From CAZDXV01 sp964648705 (GTDB lineage Bacteria; Patescibacteriota; Minisyncoccia; Minisyncoccales; GWA2-38-27): a stretch of DNA of 25,349 nucleotides. A program made the position numbers and the translations under genes. Every line of letters begins with the position of its first letter. Positions within the stretch are counted from its first letter, which is position 1. This document shows positions 1 through 7,786 of this stretch, one piece after another. The stretch covers positions 1 through 25,349 of the forward strand of contig CAZYOI010000003.1 in assembly GCA_964648705.1 (NCBI GenBank), written 5' to 3'. Under the pieces are notes generated by a model. It saw only the letters and a program-made list of their open reading frames with translations. It was not told the origin of the DNA and did no database searches.

Positions 1-87
1 GCAAAGATAGATGATCACATAAAACAGAATTCGGCTTACGGTCTTGCCGGGATATTAAAAGACTGCCTCAAGAAGGCAGTTTTTTGA
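1..87 (+). CDS. possible 3' end of a plus-strand gene (partial, unidentified)
   Basis: Frame 1 of the plus strand is open from the window edge to a TGA at 85-87 and would encode the last 28 residues of a protein (ending DCLKKAVF). The other two plus frames stop within the first 14 bases. I do not recognise the peptide. The hairpin-plus-T-run at 62-85 lies inside the last codons, which is unusual, so a gene that ends at base 10 or 14 and is followed by that terminator is equally possible. A gene converging on the minus-strand operon would fit the bidirectional hairpin. Confidence 0.25.
   Translation, partial: AKIDDHIKQNSAYGLAGILKDCLKKAVF
62..85. terminator. rho-independent terminator, probably bidirectional
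   Basis: A perfect 7-bp stem (ACTGCCT at 62-68 with AGGCAGT at 74-80) encloses a 5-base loop and is followed on the plus strand by TTTTTT at 80-85. On the minus strand the stem is followed by TCTTTT, so it can also end the rnhA operon, whose last stop codon is at 93-95. Confidence 0.7.
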
Positions 88-92
88 TGCTT

Positions 93-536
93 CTAAAAAA
101 GCTTCAAAGCTTCCTTTTTCTCCTCAACCGCCCTATTAGCCAAACTGTCAGCTTCTTCGTTTTTGTCTCTTTTAACAGATTTAAAGCTTACTTTTCTAAA
201 GTCAAACTTTAAATTCCAAATTTTCAAAAAGAGAGGCTGTATTTTTTCATCTAATACTTTGTACTTTCCGTTTAACTGTTTTACCAAAAGCTCTGAATCT
301 GAAATTATTTGAACATCCGTGCTCTTAGCTAATTTTTTACTAAAAAGAGCTTTAAACTTTTTTAAAGCAAAGATAACAGCTTTGTATTCTGCTTCATTGT
401 TGGTAACCTTGTCTCCCAGATACTCAGAATACTTTTTTATAACCTGTCCTTTTTCATTGCAAAAAACAACTCCTATTCCTCCAGGACCCGGGTTCCCTTT
501 TGAAGCTCCGTCTGTATGTATTATTATCTTATTCAT
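93..536 (-). CDS. rnhA: ribonuclease HI family protein
   Basis: Single-domain RNase H fold enzyme that cleaves the RNA strand of RNA-DNA hybrids, cytoplasmic. Counting from the ATG at 536, the four catalytic carboxylates are visible: D9 in TDGASKGNPGPGG, E50 in TNNEAEYKAV, D80 in ISDSE and D130 in NEEADSLANRA. The 147-aa length and the lack of the basic handle region place it in the short RNase HI subgroup found in many bacteria and archaea rather than the E. coli type. The frame extends to a TTG at 554, but the ATG at 536 is preferred because it starts immediately before the motif-bearing first strand. It still overlaps the last 8 bases of the DHH nuclease gene (stop at 529-531), so the two are translationally coupled. 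It is the last gene of the operon. Confidence 0.9.
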   Translation of the reverse strand: MNKIIIHTDGASKGNPGPGGIGVVFCNEKGQVIKKYSEYLGDKVTNNEAEYKAVIFALKKFKALFSKKLAKSTDVQIISDSELLVKQLNGKYKVLDEKIQPLFLKIWNLKFDFRKVSFKSVKRDKNEEADSLANRAVEEKKEALKLF

Positions 537-1677
537 TGTTTTCAAAATATTCAATTAAGCATTCTCTTAAATCCGGCAGTTTTTTAAAGTCTGTTGAAAA
601 GCCTGCTGCCTGAGGATGGCCCCCGAAAGCTTCTAAATGAGAAGAGCAGGCCTTCATGGCCTCCACTACGTTATAACCGGAAGGGGCCCTTATCCCGGCT
701 TTTACCTTTCCTTCCTTTTCCTGATATAAAAAAATGGGCTTTTCTATCCTTTTGACAATAATAGAAGCTGCCACTCCCAAAAGAAGAACAGGCCAGTCAG
801 AACTCCCTTCAAAAACCAGGGACTCCTCTTTTCCGTAAATCTTTCTTTCAATCTCATCTATCATTTCAGATATCTTCTCTTTTCTTTCTAGGCCCTTTTC
901 GTAAAGACGGGAAGCCAAAACTCTGGCCTCTTTTTTATCAGAAGCCGTTAAAGCTCTGTAGGCTGCCGGCATTCTTCCCTCAATATCTCTTACATTAAGC
1001 AAAGAATTAATCTTATTTACCTTGTTCTTTATCTCCAGGTTTTTAAATTCCTTGATATTCAATAAGGCCTGAAGACCGGGGCGCCAGCTGCTCTCCAAAG
1101 TAGCCAAACCCTCTTCTATTATCAATTCATTGTCGTCTGTCTGAGGCATTTTATCAGCTACAGTGGCTATCGCGGCCAGCTCCAGAAGATCCCTTCTCAA
1201 AGAATCCGTCATTTTATCTCCCAAAAGCTCTTCTCCAAACCTAAAAGCCAGTCCTGCGGCTGAAAACTGCTTAAAGGGATATTTATCCCCTTTCTGCTTT
1301 GGATCTACAATAATGGAAGCTGAAGGCAGCTTGTCCAGAATCTCATGGTGGTCTATGACAATAACTTCAAAGCCCAAATCATTGGCTTTTTTTATCTCTT
1401 CAAAAGAAGCTATCCCGCAGTCCAAAACTATCAAGAGAGCCGGAGCATAGTCTTTTAAAAACTTCAAAGAGTCAAAAGTAAGGCCGTGGCCTTCTATCTC
1501 CCTGTCTGGAAAATGAACTAAATCAACTCTTTTTCCTGCGTTTCTTACAGCTTCCTCTGCTATTATAACAGAAGAAACGCCGTCCATATCAGCGTCGCCG
1601 TAAACAATTATCTTTTCTCCCTTTTTGACAGCTTTTAATACTCTTTTAGCTGCTTTCTTTAAATTCTTTATCTCCAT
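529..1677 (-). CDS. DHH-family phosphoesterase, RecJ-like single-strand exonuclease
   Basis: Likely Mn-dependent 5'-3' single-strand DNA exonuclease used in repair and recombination. An N-terminal DHH domain shows motif I GDADMD (residues 27-32), motif II DCG (86-88), motif III DHHE (109-112) and a motif IV region with AAGLAFRF. The C-terminal DHHA1 domain ends with GGHPQAAGFS (352-361), the typical substrate-binding signature. At 382 aa it is much shorter than E. coli RecJ (about 577 aa) and lacks the OB-fold and C-terminal extension. The reduced form could also be a nanoRNase/GAN-like DHH enzyme, so I give no gene symbol. It starts 1 base after the pgk stop codon and overlaps rnhA, which pairs two nucleases acting on replication or repair intermediates in one operon. 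Confidence 0.85.
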   Translation of the reverse strand: MEIKNLKKAAKRVLKAVKKGEKIIVYGDADMDGVSSVIIAEEAVRNAGKRVDLVHFPDREIEGHGLTFDSLKFLKDYAPALLIVLDCGIASFEEIKKANDLGFEVIVIDHHEILDKLPSASIIVDPKQKGDKYPFKQFSAAGLAFRFGEELLGDKMTDSLRRDLLELAAIATVADKMPQTDDNELIIEEGLATLESSWRPGLQALLNIKEFKNLEIKNKVNKINSLLNVRDIEGRMPAAYRALTASDKKEARVLASRLYEKGLERKEKISEMIDEIERKIYGKEESLVFEGSSDWPVLLLGVAASIIVKRIEKPIFLYQEKEGKVKAGIRAPSGYNVVEAMKACSSHLEAFGGHPQAAGFSTDFKKLPDLRECLIEYFENNE

Positions 1678-1678
1678 A

Positions 1679-2839
1679 TTATTTTAAAACCTCCAAGCCG
1701 GGAAGCTTCTCTCCCGATAAAAACTGGAGCATAGCTCCTCCTCCGGTAGAAACATGATCAAATCCTTCCAATAAGCCGAAGGAAGATATAGCTGATATGG
1801 TGTCCCCTCCTCCTACTATCTTATACGCCTTATGGTTTTTGACAACGGCCTCTGCTACCCCTTTTGTCCCCTGGTCAAAAGGCTTCTGTTCGAAATAGCC
1901 AAGAGGGCCTGCCCAGACAATCATTTTAGCATCTTTGAGTATCCTGGAGAATATTTTAACCGTCTCAGGCCCTATATCCAGAAGGTTTTCGTCATTCCTC
2001 ACTTTTGCCGGAGCTGACTCTCTGACATACTCTTTGCCTGTCATATCGGGCGAAGCCATAGCGTCCAGGGGAAGATGGAGTTTTACAGAAGTAAGATTGA
2101 GCTCTTTTATCTCCTTTACTATTTTTTCTGAAGGCCAGGGCCTGCCGACAACAATCCCCTTAACATTTAAAATAGTATTAGCTATCTTGCCCCCTATCAA
2201 CAAGTGGTCTGCTTTGTCTAAAAGCTCTTTTAAAAGCTTGGTCTTGCTTTCAATCTTGGCTCCCCCGATTATAGCCACCAAGGGGCGCCAAGGGTTTTCT
2301 CTAACAGAAGAAAGGATTTTTATCTCTTTCTCTAAAAGAAAACCTATGCCCGAGGGCAAACAAGAAGCAATGCCTGAAACCGAAGCATGGGCCCTGTGGG
2401 AGACGCCAAAGGCATCATTAATATATATATCCCCCATTTTAGAAAGTTCTTTGGCAAAAGAAGGATCGTTTTCTTCTTCCCCTTTGTAAAACCTCAAGTT
2501 CTCCAAAAGAAGAACCTCCCCTTCTTTCAAGCTGCGGGTCATCTTTTCTACATTCTTTCCTCGGCAGTCCGGAGCCCTTGAAACAGAAAGGCCTAAAAGC
2601 TCTGTCAGCTTATCCTGAACAGGAGCCAAAGACAAACTGTCTTCCTTCTTTCCCTCGGGCCTTCCCAAATGGGAGATAAGAACAACCCTTGCTTTTTTCT
2701 CAATCAGGTACTTTATGGTAGGAAGGGCTTTTCTGATCCTGAAGTCGTCAAAAACCTCTCCTTTTTCCAAGGGAACGTTGAAATCGCACCTAACCAGCGC
2801 TCTTTTACCCTTTAAATTAAAATCTTTAAGAGTCTTCAT
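1679..2839 (-). CDS. pgk: phosphoglycerate kinase
   Basis: Glycolytic enzyme transferring phosphate from 1,3-bisphosphoglycerate to ADP, cytosolic. The 386-aa length is normal for the bacterial family. Visible signatures are RCDFNVPL near residue 18, the substrate-binding SHLGRP, the hinge and nucleotide-binding IIGGAKIESK, GGGDTISAI and the C-terminal HVSTGGGAMLQFLSGE. Its ATG lies inside the end of the VirD4-like ATPase gene (14-base overlap), so it is translated as part of the same transcript. Coupling a glycolytic kinase to a translocation ATPase and two nucleases probably reflects genome compaction rather than function. Confidence 0.97.
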   Translation of the reverse strand: MKTLKDFNLKGKRALVRCDFNVPLEKGEVFDDFRIRKALPTIKYLIEKKARVVLISHLGRPEGKKEDSLSLAPVQDKLTELLGLSVSRAPDCRGKNVEKMTRSLKEGEVLLLENLRFYKGEEENDPSFAKELSKMGDIYINDAFGVSHRAHASVSGIASCLPSGIGFLLEKEIKILSSVRENPWRPLVAIIGGAKIESKTKLLKELLDKADHLLIGGKIANTILNVKGIVVGRPWPSEKIVKEIKELNLTSVKLHLPLDAMASPDMTGKEYVRESAPAKVRNDENLLDIGPETVKIFSRILKDAKMIVWAGPLGYFEQKPFDQGTKGVAEAVVKNHKAYKIVGGGDTISAISSFGLLEGFDHVSTGGGAMLQFLSGEKLPGLEVLK

Positions 2840-4448
2840 TAGAGGAATCTTCTTTTTTCATTGTCTCTTTCAGGGTTTCCCTTAAGCCGGGGATATCCAC
2901 CTCTTTCCTTTTTTTCTTCTCCGGCTTTTTCCTAGAACCGGAGAAAGAAACTGTCTGGTCTTCCAAAGTTTCTTCCAAAGAAGAGGATGATTCCTCTCCT
3001 TCGGGCTGAGAGCCCTTCTTCCCTTTTCTCGCTTTTTTCAAGCAGGACTTGCAGTAAACAGGCCTTTTGCCGTCAGGGGGAAAGGGAACCTTGGTCTCTT
3101 TTCCGCAGACAGAGCATTTGGCGTCGTAAAGAACAGGAGCGGCCGAACTTTGAGCTTTCCCTTGGGCTTCCGCTATAAAGCCGGCCCAATCAGCAATGCT
3201 CTTCTCAACTTCTACTCTGGGAGTACTGAATCTCTCTCGGGAAACCTTTATAATCTTGTCTCTGTTGGACTGGGAAGGCAGAGGGAAAGGAGGAAGGGTT
3301 TTGGAAGAAAAGGGCCTTCCTGCCACTCCTTCTATCATCAGCTTTAAGTAAATATGGTATTTGGGCAGGTTGCAGAAATCCTCGGCGTAAAACTCGGGCG
3401 AGAACTCTTTTTCCAAAAACTCTGCGTCTTCAGCTCCCACCCTGAAAGAAACTAAAGTTCCCACGTTGCCGAAAACAGCGTCCCTGACCGATTCTTCCAT
3501 CTGGGCTATATACTGATGCCCCAGAATCAAAGCTAGGCGGTATTTCCTTGCTTCGGACAATACATTGGTAAAGGATTCTGTGGCAAAGTTCTGAAACTCG
3601 TCTACGTATAAGAAGAAATCGTTCCTTTCTTCTTCCGGCATATCGACGCGGGACATAGCGGCCAGCTGAAGCTTGGTGATCAAAAGAGCTCCCAAGAGAG
3701 TAGAGTTGTCCTCTCCTATCCTCCCTTTGGAAAGATTCAGGATTAAAATCTTTTTGTCGTCCATAACCTTCCTCATATTAATAGAGGACTTCACCTGCCC
3801 TATGATATTCCTTATCAAAGGAGCTGAAATGAACTGGCCTACTTTATTCTGGATAGCGGCTGTAGCCTCAACCTCGTATCTCTGGGCATAGCGGGCAAAC
3901 TCCTTTTCCCAAAAGGCCTTGACCACGGGGTCTGTAATCTTCTCTATCACCTTTTTTCTGTAATCTACGTCAGAAAGCATCCTGTTTATGCCAAGCAGAG
4001 TAGAGCCCGGATACTCCAACAAAGCCAAAATAGTGTTGTTCAATATGTACTCCATTCTGGCAGACCAGACATCAGGCCATATTTTCTTAAAAACGCCCAT
4101 CAAGCCTCCTGCCACCAGATGCCTGTGCTCCAAACCCACTCTCTCCATAACATTGAAAGCTATGGGGTAGTCAATGTCCGCCGGGTTGAAGTAAACTACA
4201 TCGTTTATTCTTTCTGAAGGCACAAAATGAAGAAGCTCTTCTGCCGCCTCTCCGTGAGGATCGACAAAACCTATCCCTTTGCCTGCCTGAATATCCTGAA
4301 TAGCCATATTCTCCAACATGGCGGTCTTTCCCATGCCGGTCTTACCGATAACGTACATATGGCGCCTCCTGTCGTCTACTTTTATGCCGAACTTCCTGTC
4401 GGTGTTGCGGTAAGTGGTCTCTCCAAAAAAGTTTATATCTCCTGCCAT
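2826..4448 (-). CDS. VirD4/TraD-like conjugation-type ATPase with C-terminal zinc ribbon
   Basis: RecA/HerA-like P-loop ATPase of the family annotated as type IV secretory conjugative DNA transfer proteins. Walker A is GKTGMGKT (residues 35-42) and Walker B is LYVDEFQNF with acidic pair D283-E284. The sensor-like ILGHQY (about 308-313) follows, as in coupling proteins that hand DNA or protein to a membrane channel. There is no membrane segment in this 540-aa protein. The gene directly upstream (7 bases away) encodes an N-terminally anchored membrane protein that could dock it. After the ATPase domain comes a zinc ribbon, C445-x2-C448 and C466-x2-C469, then a charged low-complexity tail rich in Lys, Glu and Ser. 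No relaxase or other type IV secretion genes are visible in the window, so substrate and function are unknown. The family assignment is secure; a role in DNA uptake, conjugation or secretion is inference. Confidence 0.85.
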   Translation of the reverse strand: MAGDINFFGETTYRNTDRKFGIKVDDRRRHMYVIGKTGMGKTAMLENMAIQDIQAGKGIGFVDPHGEAAEELLHFVPSERINDVVYFNPADIDYPIAFNVMERVGLEHRHLVAGGLMGVFKKIWPDVWSARMEYILNNTILALLEYPGSTLLGINRMLSDVDYRKKVIEKITDPVVKAFWEKEFARYAQRYEVEATAAIQNKVGQFISAPLIRNIIGQVKSSINMRKVMDDKKILILNLSKGRIGEDNSTLLGALLITKLQLAAMSRVDMPEEERNDFFLYVDEFQNFATESFTNVLSEARKYRLALILGHQYIAQMEESVRDAVFGNVGTLVSFRVGAEDAEFLEKEFSPEFYAEDFCNLPKYHIYLKLMIEGVAGRPFSSKTLPPFPLPSQSNRDKIIKVSRERFSTPRVEVEKSIADWAGFIAEAQGKAQSSAAPVLYDAKCSVCGKETKVPFPPDGKRPVYCKSCLKKARKGKKGSQPEGEESSSSLEETLEDQTVSFSGSRKKPEKKKRKEVDIPGLRETLKETMKKEDSSNEDS

Positions 4449-4454
4449 AATAAT

Positions 4455-5804
4455 TTATTCTTCTGTGGGAAGCCCGGAGGGGGCTTCTCCCTTTCTAGTT
4501 TCAATTCTCTTTATAAAGGGCGTTGGAGCAACCTCTCTGCCCGGGAAGTGGTACATGCTGGCCAGCTCCTCCACGTTCAAAACGAAAGAAGAAGGCCATA
4601 CAGGCTTGCGGGGGAAAACAGGGTAAAGACGGGACTTATACCTCCTAAAAAGCTTTCTCTTCCTTAAATAAAGCCTTCTGTCCCTAACCAGATTCAAAGG
4701 CAAAAACCAGCTCTTGTGGATTTTAGTCAGGGTCTTTCCCCAGGGAACCAAGTAATTCAAATTCTCCGTTCCGTAAGAAGCAAAATAGCCGAAAACCAAA
4801 CGGAGCTTGGGCTTGTAAAAGACATCCTTCCTGCCCATATAGATAAAGCGGGAGCTAACCCGAAAACCCGGCTTTGATATCTTCTTTTCAATGGCAGAGA
4901 CAATATCCCTTTCTCCCGGAGTAAGCTTCATCTCGGGAGGAAGAAGCTCTCTTGATTCTTCCTTTTCTTCCCCAGGCGGAGTCCCCGAAAAAATCACATC
5001 CAGGGCTTCAAGAATCAGAGGTTTTTTTCTCTCTTCTAAAATATCTCTCTTTGAAAGCTCATCTCTAATCTTTTTTCCCTCTGTAATCCAGGGAACCTCC
5101 TCGTCTGTAATAGGAGTAGCTATGAACTGGACCCAGAGCTGCTCTCCGGGTCCTATCTGGGCCATAGCCTCAAGAAGACCGGCTAAAGGATCTATCCTCT
5201 TTTCCTCCTTGGGTTCTCTTTCTGTCTCAAAGTCAACATAGGTCTTAATAGGATAAGGATTCTTTTTTAAGGGCACGTAATCCGCCCCCCACATGTCCCA
5301 GTTCTTATTTGGAATATCATTGGGAACGTATTTGGTATAGTCGTCTGCCAAATATATTTCAGCGCCCGGATATTGAGAATAAATTGCAGCTTCAACCGAG
5401 TTCCTCATAGAATCCGGTATCCTTACAAAAAAATGGGGCTCCCCGTCAATAGAAGCTATTTCAAAGTTGTAGGAAAGCTGCATCTGGCCCTCAACCCATT
5501 TCTCCCACCAGTCAGGAGGCTGGTAAATGGACTGCCTTAGAGCCAGCATTACGGTCTCCATAGCCCTCATCGGCTTCAAAACCTCTCTGGGTATCTTTAT
5601 CTCCAAAAGGATGGACTTCACCTTTTTCATATAGACGTCGTTTCTCCACCAAAGCCACAAAAACAAAAAAGGCTTCCAGAGAATAAAAGGCAAAGGAAGC
5701 CACCACCATGACTTAAAAACCTCCCAGGCAATATTTTTGCCAGGCATATATCCCAAAAGGTTTTTTAAAATCTCAAAAGTAGGACCAAAAATTTCAGAAA
5801 ACAT
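4455..5804 (-). CDS. membrane-anchored protein, putative partner of the VirD4-like ATPase
   Basis: Protein of 449 aa that I cannot assign to a named family. A Trp/Leu/Phe-rich hydrophobic segment at about residues 33-53 (WWWLPLPFILWKPFLFLWLWW) is the only clear membrane span, so most of the chain would be cytoplasmic or exposed. The middle region (about 125-175) has alternating strands with HFFVRIPDSMRNSVEAAIY and YPGAEIYLADDY, resembling the N-terminal region of longer conjugation-type ATPases. From memory, comparable sequences in other candidate-phylum bacteria may be joined to the ATPase in one chain; that needs checking. It ends 7 bases before the ATPase start and is the first gene of the five-gene run down to base 93. 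A TATTAT lies 17 bases before the ATG and a GGGG about 12 bases before it, but no convincing -35 box or Shine-Dalgarno sequence is seen. Confidence 0.7.
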   Translation of the reverse strand: MFSEIFGPTFEILKNLLGYMPGKNIAWEVFKSWWWLPLPFILWKPFLFLWLWWRNDVYMKKVKSILLEIKIPREVLKPMRAMETVMLALRQSIYQPPDWWEKWVEGQMQLSYNFEIASIDGEPHFFVRIPDSMRNSVEAAIYSQYPGAEIYLADDYTKYVPNDIPNKNWDMWGADYVPLKKNPYPIKTYVDFETEREPKEEKRIDPLAGLLEAMAQIGPGEQLWVQFIATPITDEEVPWITEGKKIRDELSKRDILEERKKPLILEALDVIFSGTPPGEEKEESRELLPPEMKLTPGERDIVSAIEKKISKPGFRVSSRFIYMGRKDVFYKPKLRLVFGYFASYGTENLNYLVPWGKTLTKIHKSWFLPLNLVRDRRLYLRKRKLFRRYKSRLYPVFPRKPVWPSSFVLNVEELASMYHFPGREVAPTPFIKRIETRKGEAPSGLPTEE

Positions 5805-5843
5805 TTGTTTTCAACCCCAAAATAATATGTTTTTAAAGAGTTT

Positions 5844-6848
5844 TTAGCTCTCTCTTACAGTATACCTTCCCTGAGAGTTCCTTTCAAAGTTTTTCCTGTC
5901 GTGGAGATTCAAAAAGACAGTATTCTCCTTGACATACCTCTGTTTGGAAACTTCCTTCAGAACCTCTTCTTTGGACAAGGGCTTTTTAGAGTTCTTCAGA
6001 ACCTTGAAGATAATCTCTTTGACTACGCCGGGCTCATAGCCCCATTCTTTTAAGGCGTACATTCCGCGGCCCACCAGAACAAATCTGGAGTCTTTAATCA
6101 GCTCGTTATGGACAGTAGCTGTATGAACCTTCTGATCCTTAAAGAAAGAGAATTCCTCTATATTGGAAGCTATTCTGGTAAAATGAAGAGGGTTTTCCTC
6201 TCTTCTTAAAACAAGGTAGGCCTTGTCCTTAATTCCTCTGGGACTGATCTCAACCCAGCCTTTTAAGCCGTACTTCCCGTCGGGGTTCTCCCCTATCTCT
6301 TTGGAAATCTCAAGAGAGGAGACAAAGGCCTTTTTATCCAAGCAGGTTTTGCCCTTCAATCTGGAATAAAGCTCCTCTCCTGAAAGAGAAGCCCCTTCCC
6401 GCTTTAATTCTTTTACAGCCAGACTGGAAGCTTTTTCTACCTCCCTTTTATCTTTATCCCTCTTTATCCAAAAAGAATGGAAGTTTTCGCTCTCCGGTAT
6501 TCTTTTTAAATCTTCATTTAAACTCAAAAGAAAATAGGATTCGTTTCTCTGCTTTCCCAAAGAAGAAAGCAAAGCGTCTTCTCTTTTAAAGCTCCCCAAA
6601 GAATCAAGGGTTTTATTAAAAGAATTGAAAAGCTGAGAATATTTCTTTGATTTCTCCCTGACTAAGTTAAATCCCTCTTTTTCTATCTGGCGGACTCTTT
6701 CTCTTGTAACGCCGTAGTCTCTGCCGATAGACTCTAAGGTTTCAGCTCTCCCTGATTTCAAACCGAAACGCCTCTCTATAACATTAGAGGTTCTTTCATC
6801 CAGACTTTTTAACAGGTTGGCGGTAACTTTTTTGAAACTTGTTCTCAT
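5844..6848 (-). CDS. sigma-70 region 4 / HARE-HTH fusion regulator
   Basis: DNA-binding protein of 334 aa. Residues about 15-65 form a sigma-70 region 4 domain: VIERRFGL, then ETLESIGRDYGVTRERVRQI, the helix-turn-helix that reads -35 elements. No sigma region 2 or 3 is present, so it cannot act as a complete sigma factor. A charged middle follows, and residues about 215-280 resemble the HARE-HTH fold of the RNA polymerase delta subunit (HFTRIASNIEE, then VHNELIKDSRFVLVGRGMYALKEWGY). A last segment of about 55 residues (KEVSKQRYVKENTVFLNL) looks like a second winged helix. Such proteins recur in Patescibacteria. A role as a polymerase-associated regulator is inferred from the two domains. A TATAAT lies 9 bases before the ATG. 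Confidence 0.8.
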   Translation of the reverse strand: MRTSFKKVTANLLKSLDERTSNVIERRFGLKSGRAETLESIGRDYGVTRERVRQIEKEGFNLVREKSKKYSQLFNSFNKTLDSLGSFKREDALLSSLGKQRNESYFLLSLNEDLKRIPESENFHSFWIKRDKDKREVEKASSLAVKELKREGASLSGEELYSRLKGKTCLDKKAFVSSLEISKEIGENPDGKYGLKGWVEISPRGIKDKAYLVLRREENPLHFTRIASNIEEFSFFKDQKVHTATVHNELIKDSRFVLVGRGMYALKEWGYEPGVVKEIIFKVLKNSKKPLSKEEVLKEVSKQRYVKENTVFLNLHDRKNFERNSQGRYTVRES

Positions 6849-6857
6849 ATTCTTCTT

Positions 6858-6863
6858 ATTATA
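6858..6863 (-). promoter_or_regulatory. -10 box of the sigma4-HARE gene
   Basis: TATAAT reads on the minus strand, ending 9 bases before the ATG at 6848, so the transcript would start within about 3 bases of the start codon. No good -35 lies 16-18 bases upstream. An alternative is TTGACA at 6900-6905 (overlapping the secF stop codon) with TTAAAT 17 bases on, which would give a short leader. The two cannot be separated by eye. Confidence 0.45.
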
Positions 6864-6901
6864 TTATTGTTTTTCTATTTAAACATTTTAAAACTTTATT
6901 G

Positions 6902-7786
6902 TCAAGATCTTTGGCGCCACCTCAACCAGCTGACTAAAATAGGAGCTGCCAGAAAGACAGAAGAGTAGGTTCCCGCCAGAATGCCCAGAACCAGAGCCAG
7001 AGCGAAAAACTTAAGGGTGGCCCCTCCGAAAAAGAGGATAGCCAGAGCCACAAACAGGGTGGTCAGAGAGGTGTTGATCTGGCGGGACAATGTCTGGTTC
7101 AAGCTGATGTCCACTGTCTCCTCAAAGGTCTCCCCTCTTCTGAAAAGATTTTCCCTTATCCTGTCGAAAACAACTACCGAATTGTTGATAGAATAGCCGA
7201 GAACGGCCAGAAGGGCTGTAATAACAGGAATAGTAACCTCTATATTATAGTATTTTCCCAAAAGAGAAAAGACAGCTAAAGGAATTAAAATATCATGAGA
7301 GAGAGTCAGAACGCTGACTACTCCGTACCTCCAGGACTTAAGGGGCCTCTGGATCTTTCTGAAAGCCAAGGCTATGTAGATAATCATGGCCAAAAGAGAC
7401 AAAAAAACCACTATCTTTGTCTTCTCTTTCAGCTCCTCCCCTATAACAGGGCCTATCAGCTCAAACCTCTCCTCTTTAAGCTCTCTTTCTTCGGAAAGGC
7501 GGGAGAGAATCTCCTGATGGGTTTTCTCTGTAATGTCTTTCATTCTTAAAATAACGCCCTTTTCTCCTGTGGGCTGGACATAGAGGTCTCCCAGTTCCAA
7601 ACCGGCCAAGCTCTCTTTTATCTCTTTATTAGAAGGCCTTTCTTTATACTCTGCCTCCAAAATGCTTCCTCCGGTAAAATCAATGCCGGGCTTCAAACCA
7701 AAAACAAACAGGAAGACCAAGCTTGCCAGAATAAGAATGCCGGAAAAGACAAAATATATTTTTCTGTATTTGGTAAACTTTATCAT
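6902..7786 (-). CDS. secF: protein translocase subunit SecF
   Basis: Inner-membrane partner of SecD that uses the proton gradient to help pull secreted proteins through SecYEG. The first membrane span is at about residues 10-30. It is followed by the family signature GLKPGIDFTGGS, a periplasmic domain (about 35-125) and five further spans, including the conserved GYSINNSVVVFDRIREN region and the C-terminal TLFVALAILFFGG. Length is normal for SecF. The frame extends two codons to a TTG at 7792, but the ATG at 7784-7786 forms an ATGA overlap with the secD stop and is the more likely start. It is the second gene of the secDF operon. Confidence 0.95.
   Translation of the reverse strand: MIKFTKYRKIYFVFSGILILASLVFLFVFGLKPGIDFTGGSILEAEYKERPSNKEIKESLAGLELGDLYVQPTGEKGVILRMKDITEKTHQEILSRLSEERELKEERFELIGPVIGEELKEKTKIVVFLSLLAMIIYIALAFRKIQRPLKSWRYGVVSVLTLSHDILIPLAVFSLLGKYYNIEVTIPVITALLAVLGYSINNSVVVFDRIRENLFRRGETFEETVDISLNQTLSRQINTSLTTLFVALAILFFGGATLKFFALALVLGILAGTYSSVFLAAPILVSWLRWRQRS

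Noticed and set aside
1935..2489. 184-codon plus-strand frame inside pgk
   Set aside because: Pure shadow of the pgk coding sequence; the antisense protein is Ser/Leu-rich with no family features.
4227..4667. 146-codon plus-strand frame across the ATPase/membrane-protein junction
   Set aside because: Antisense to two well-supported genes, without start signals.
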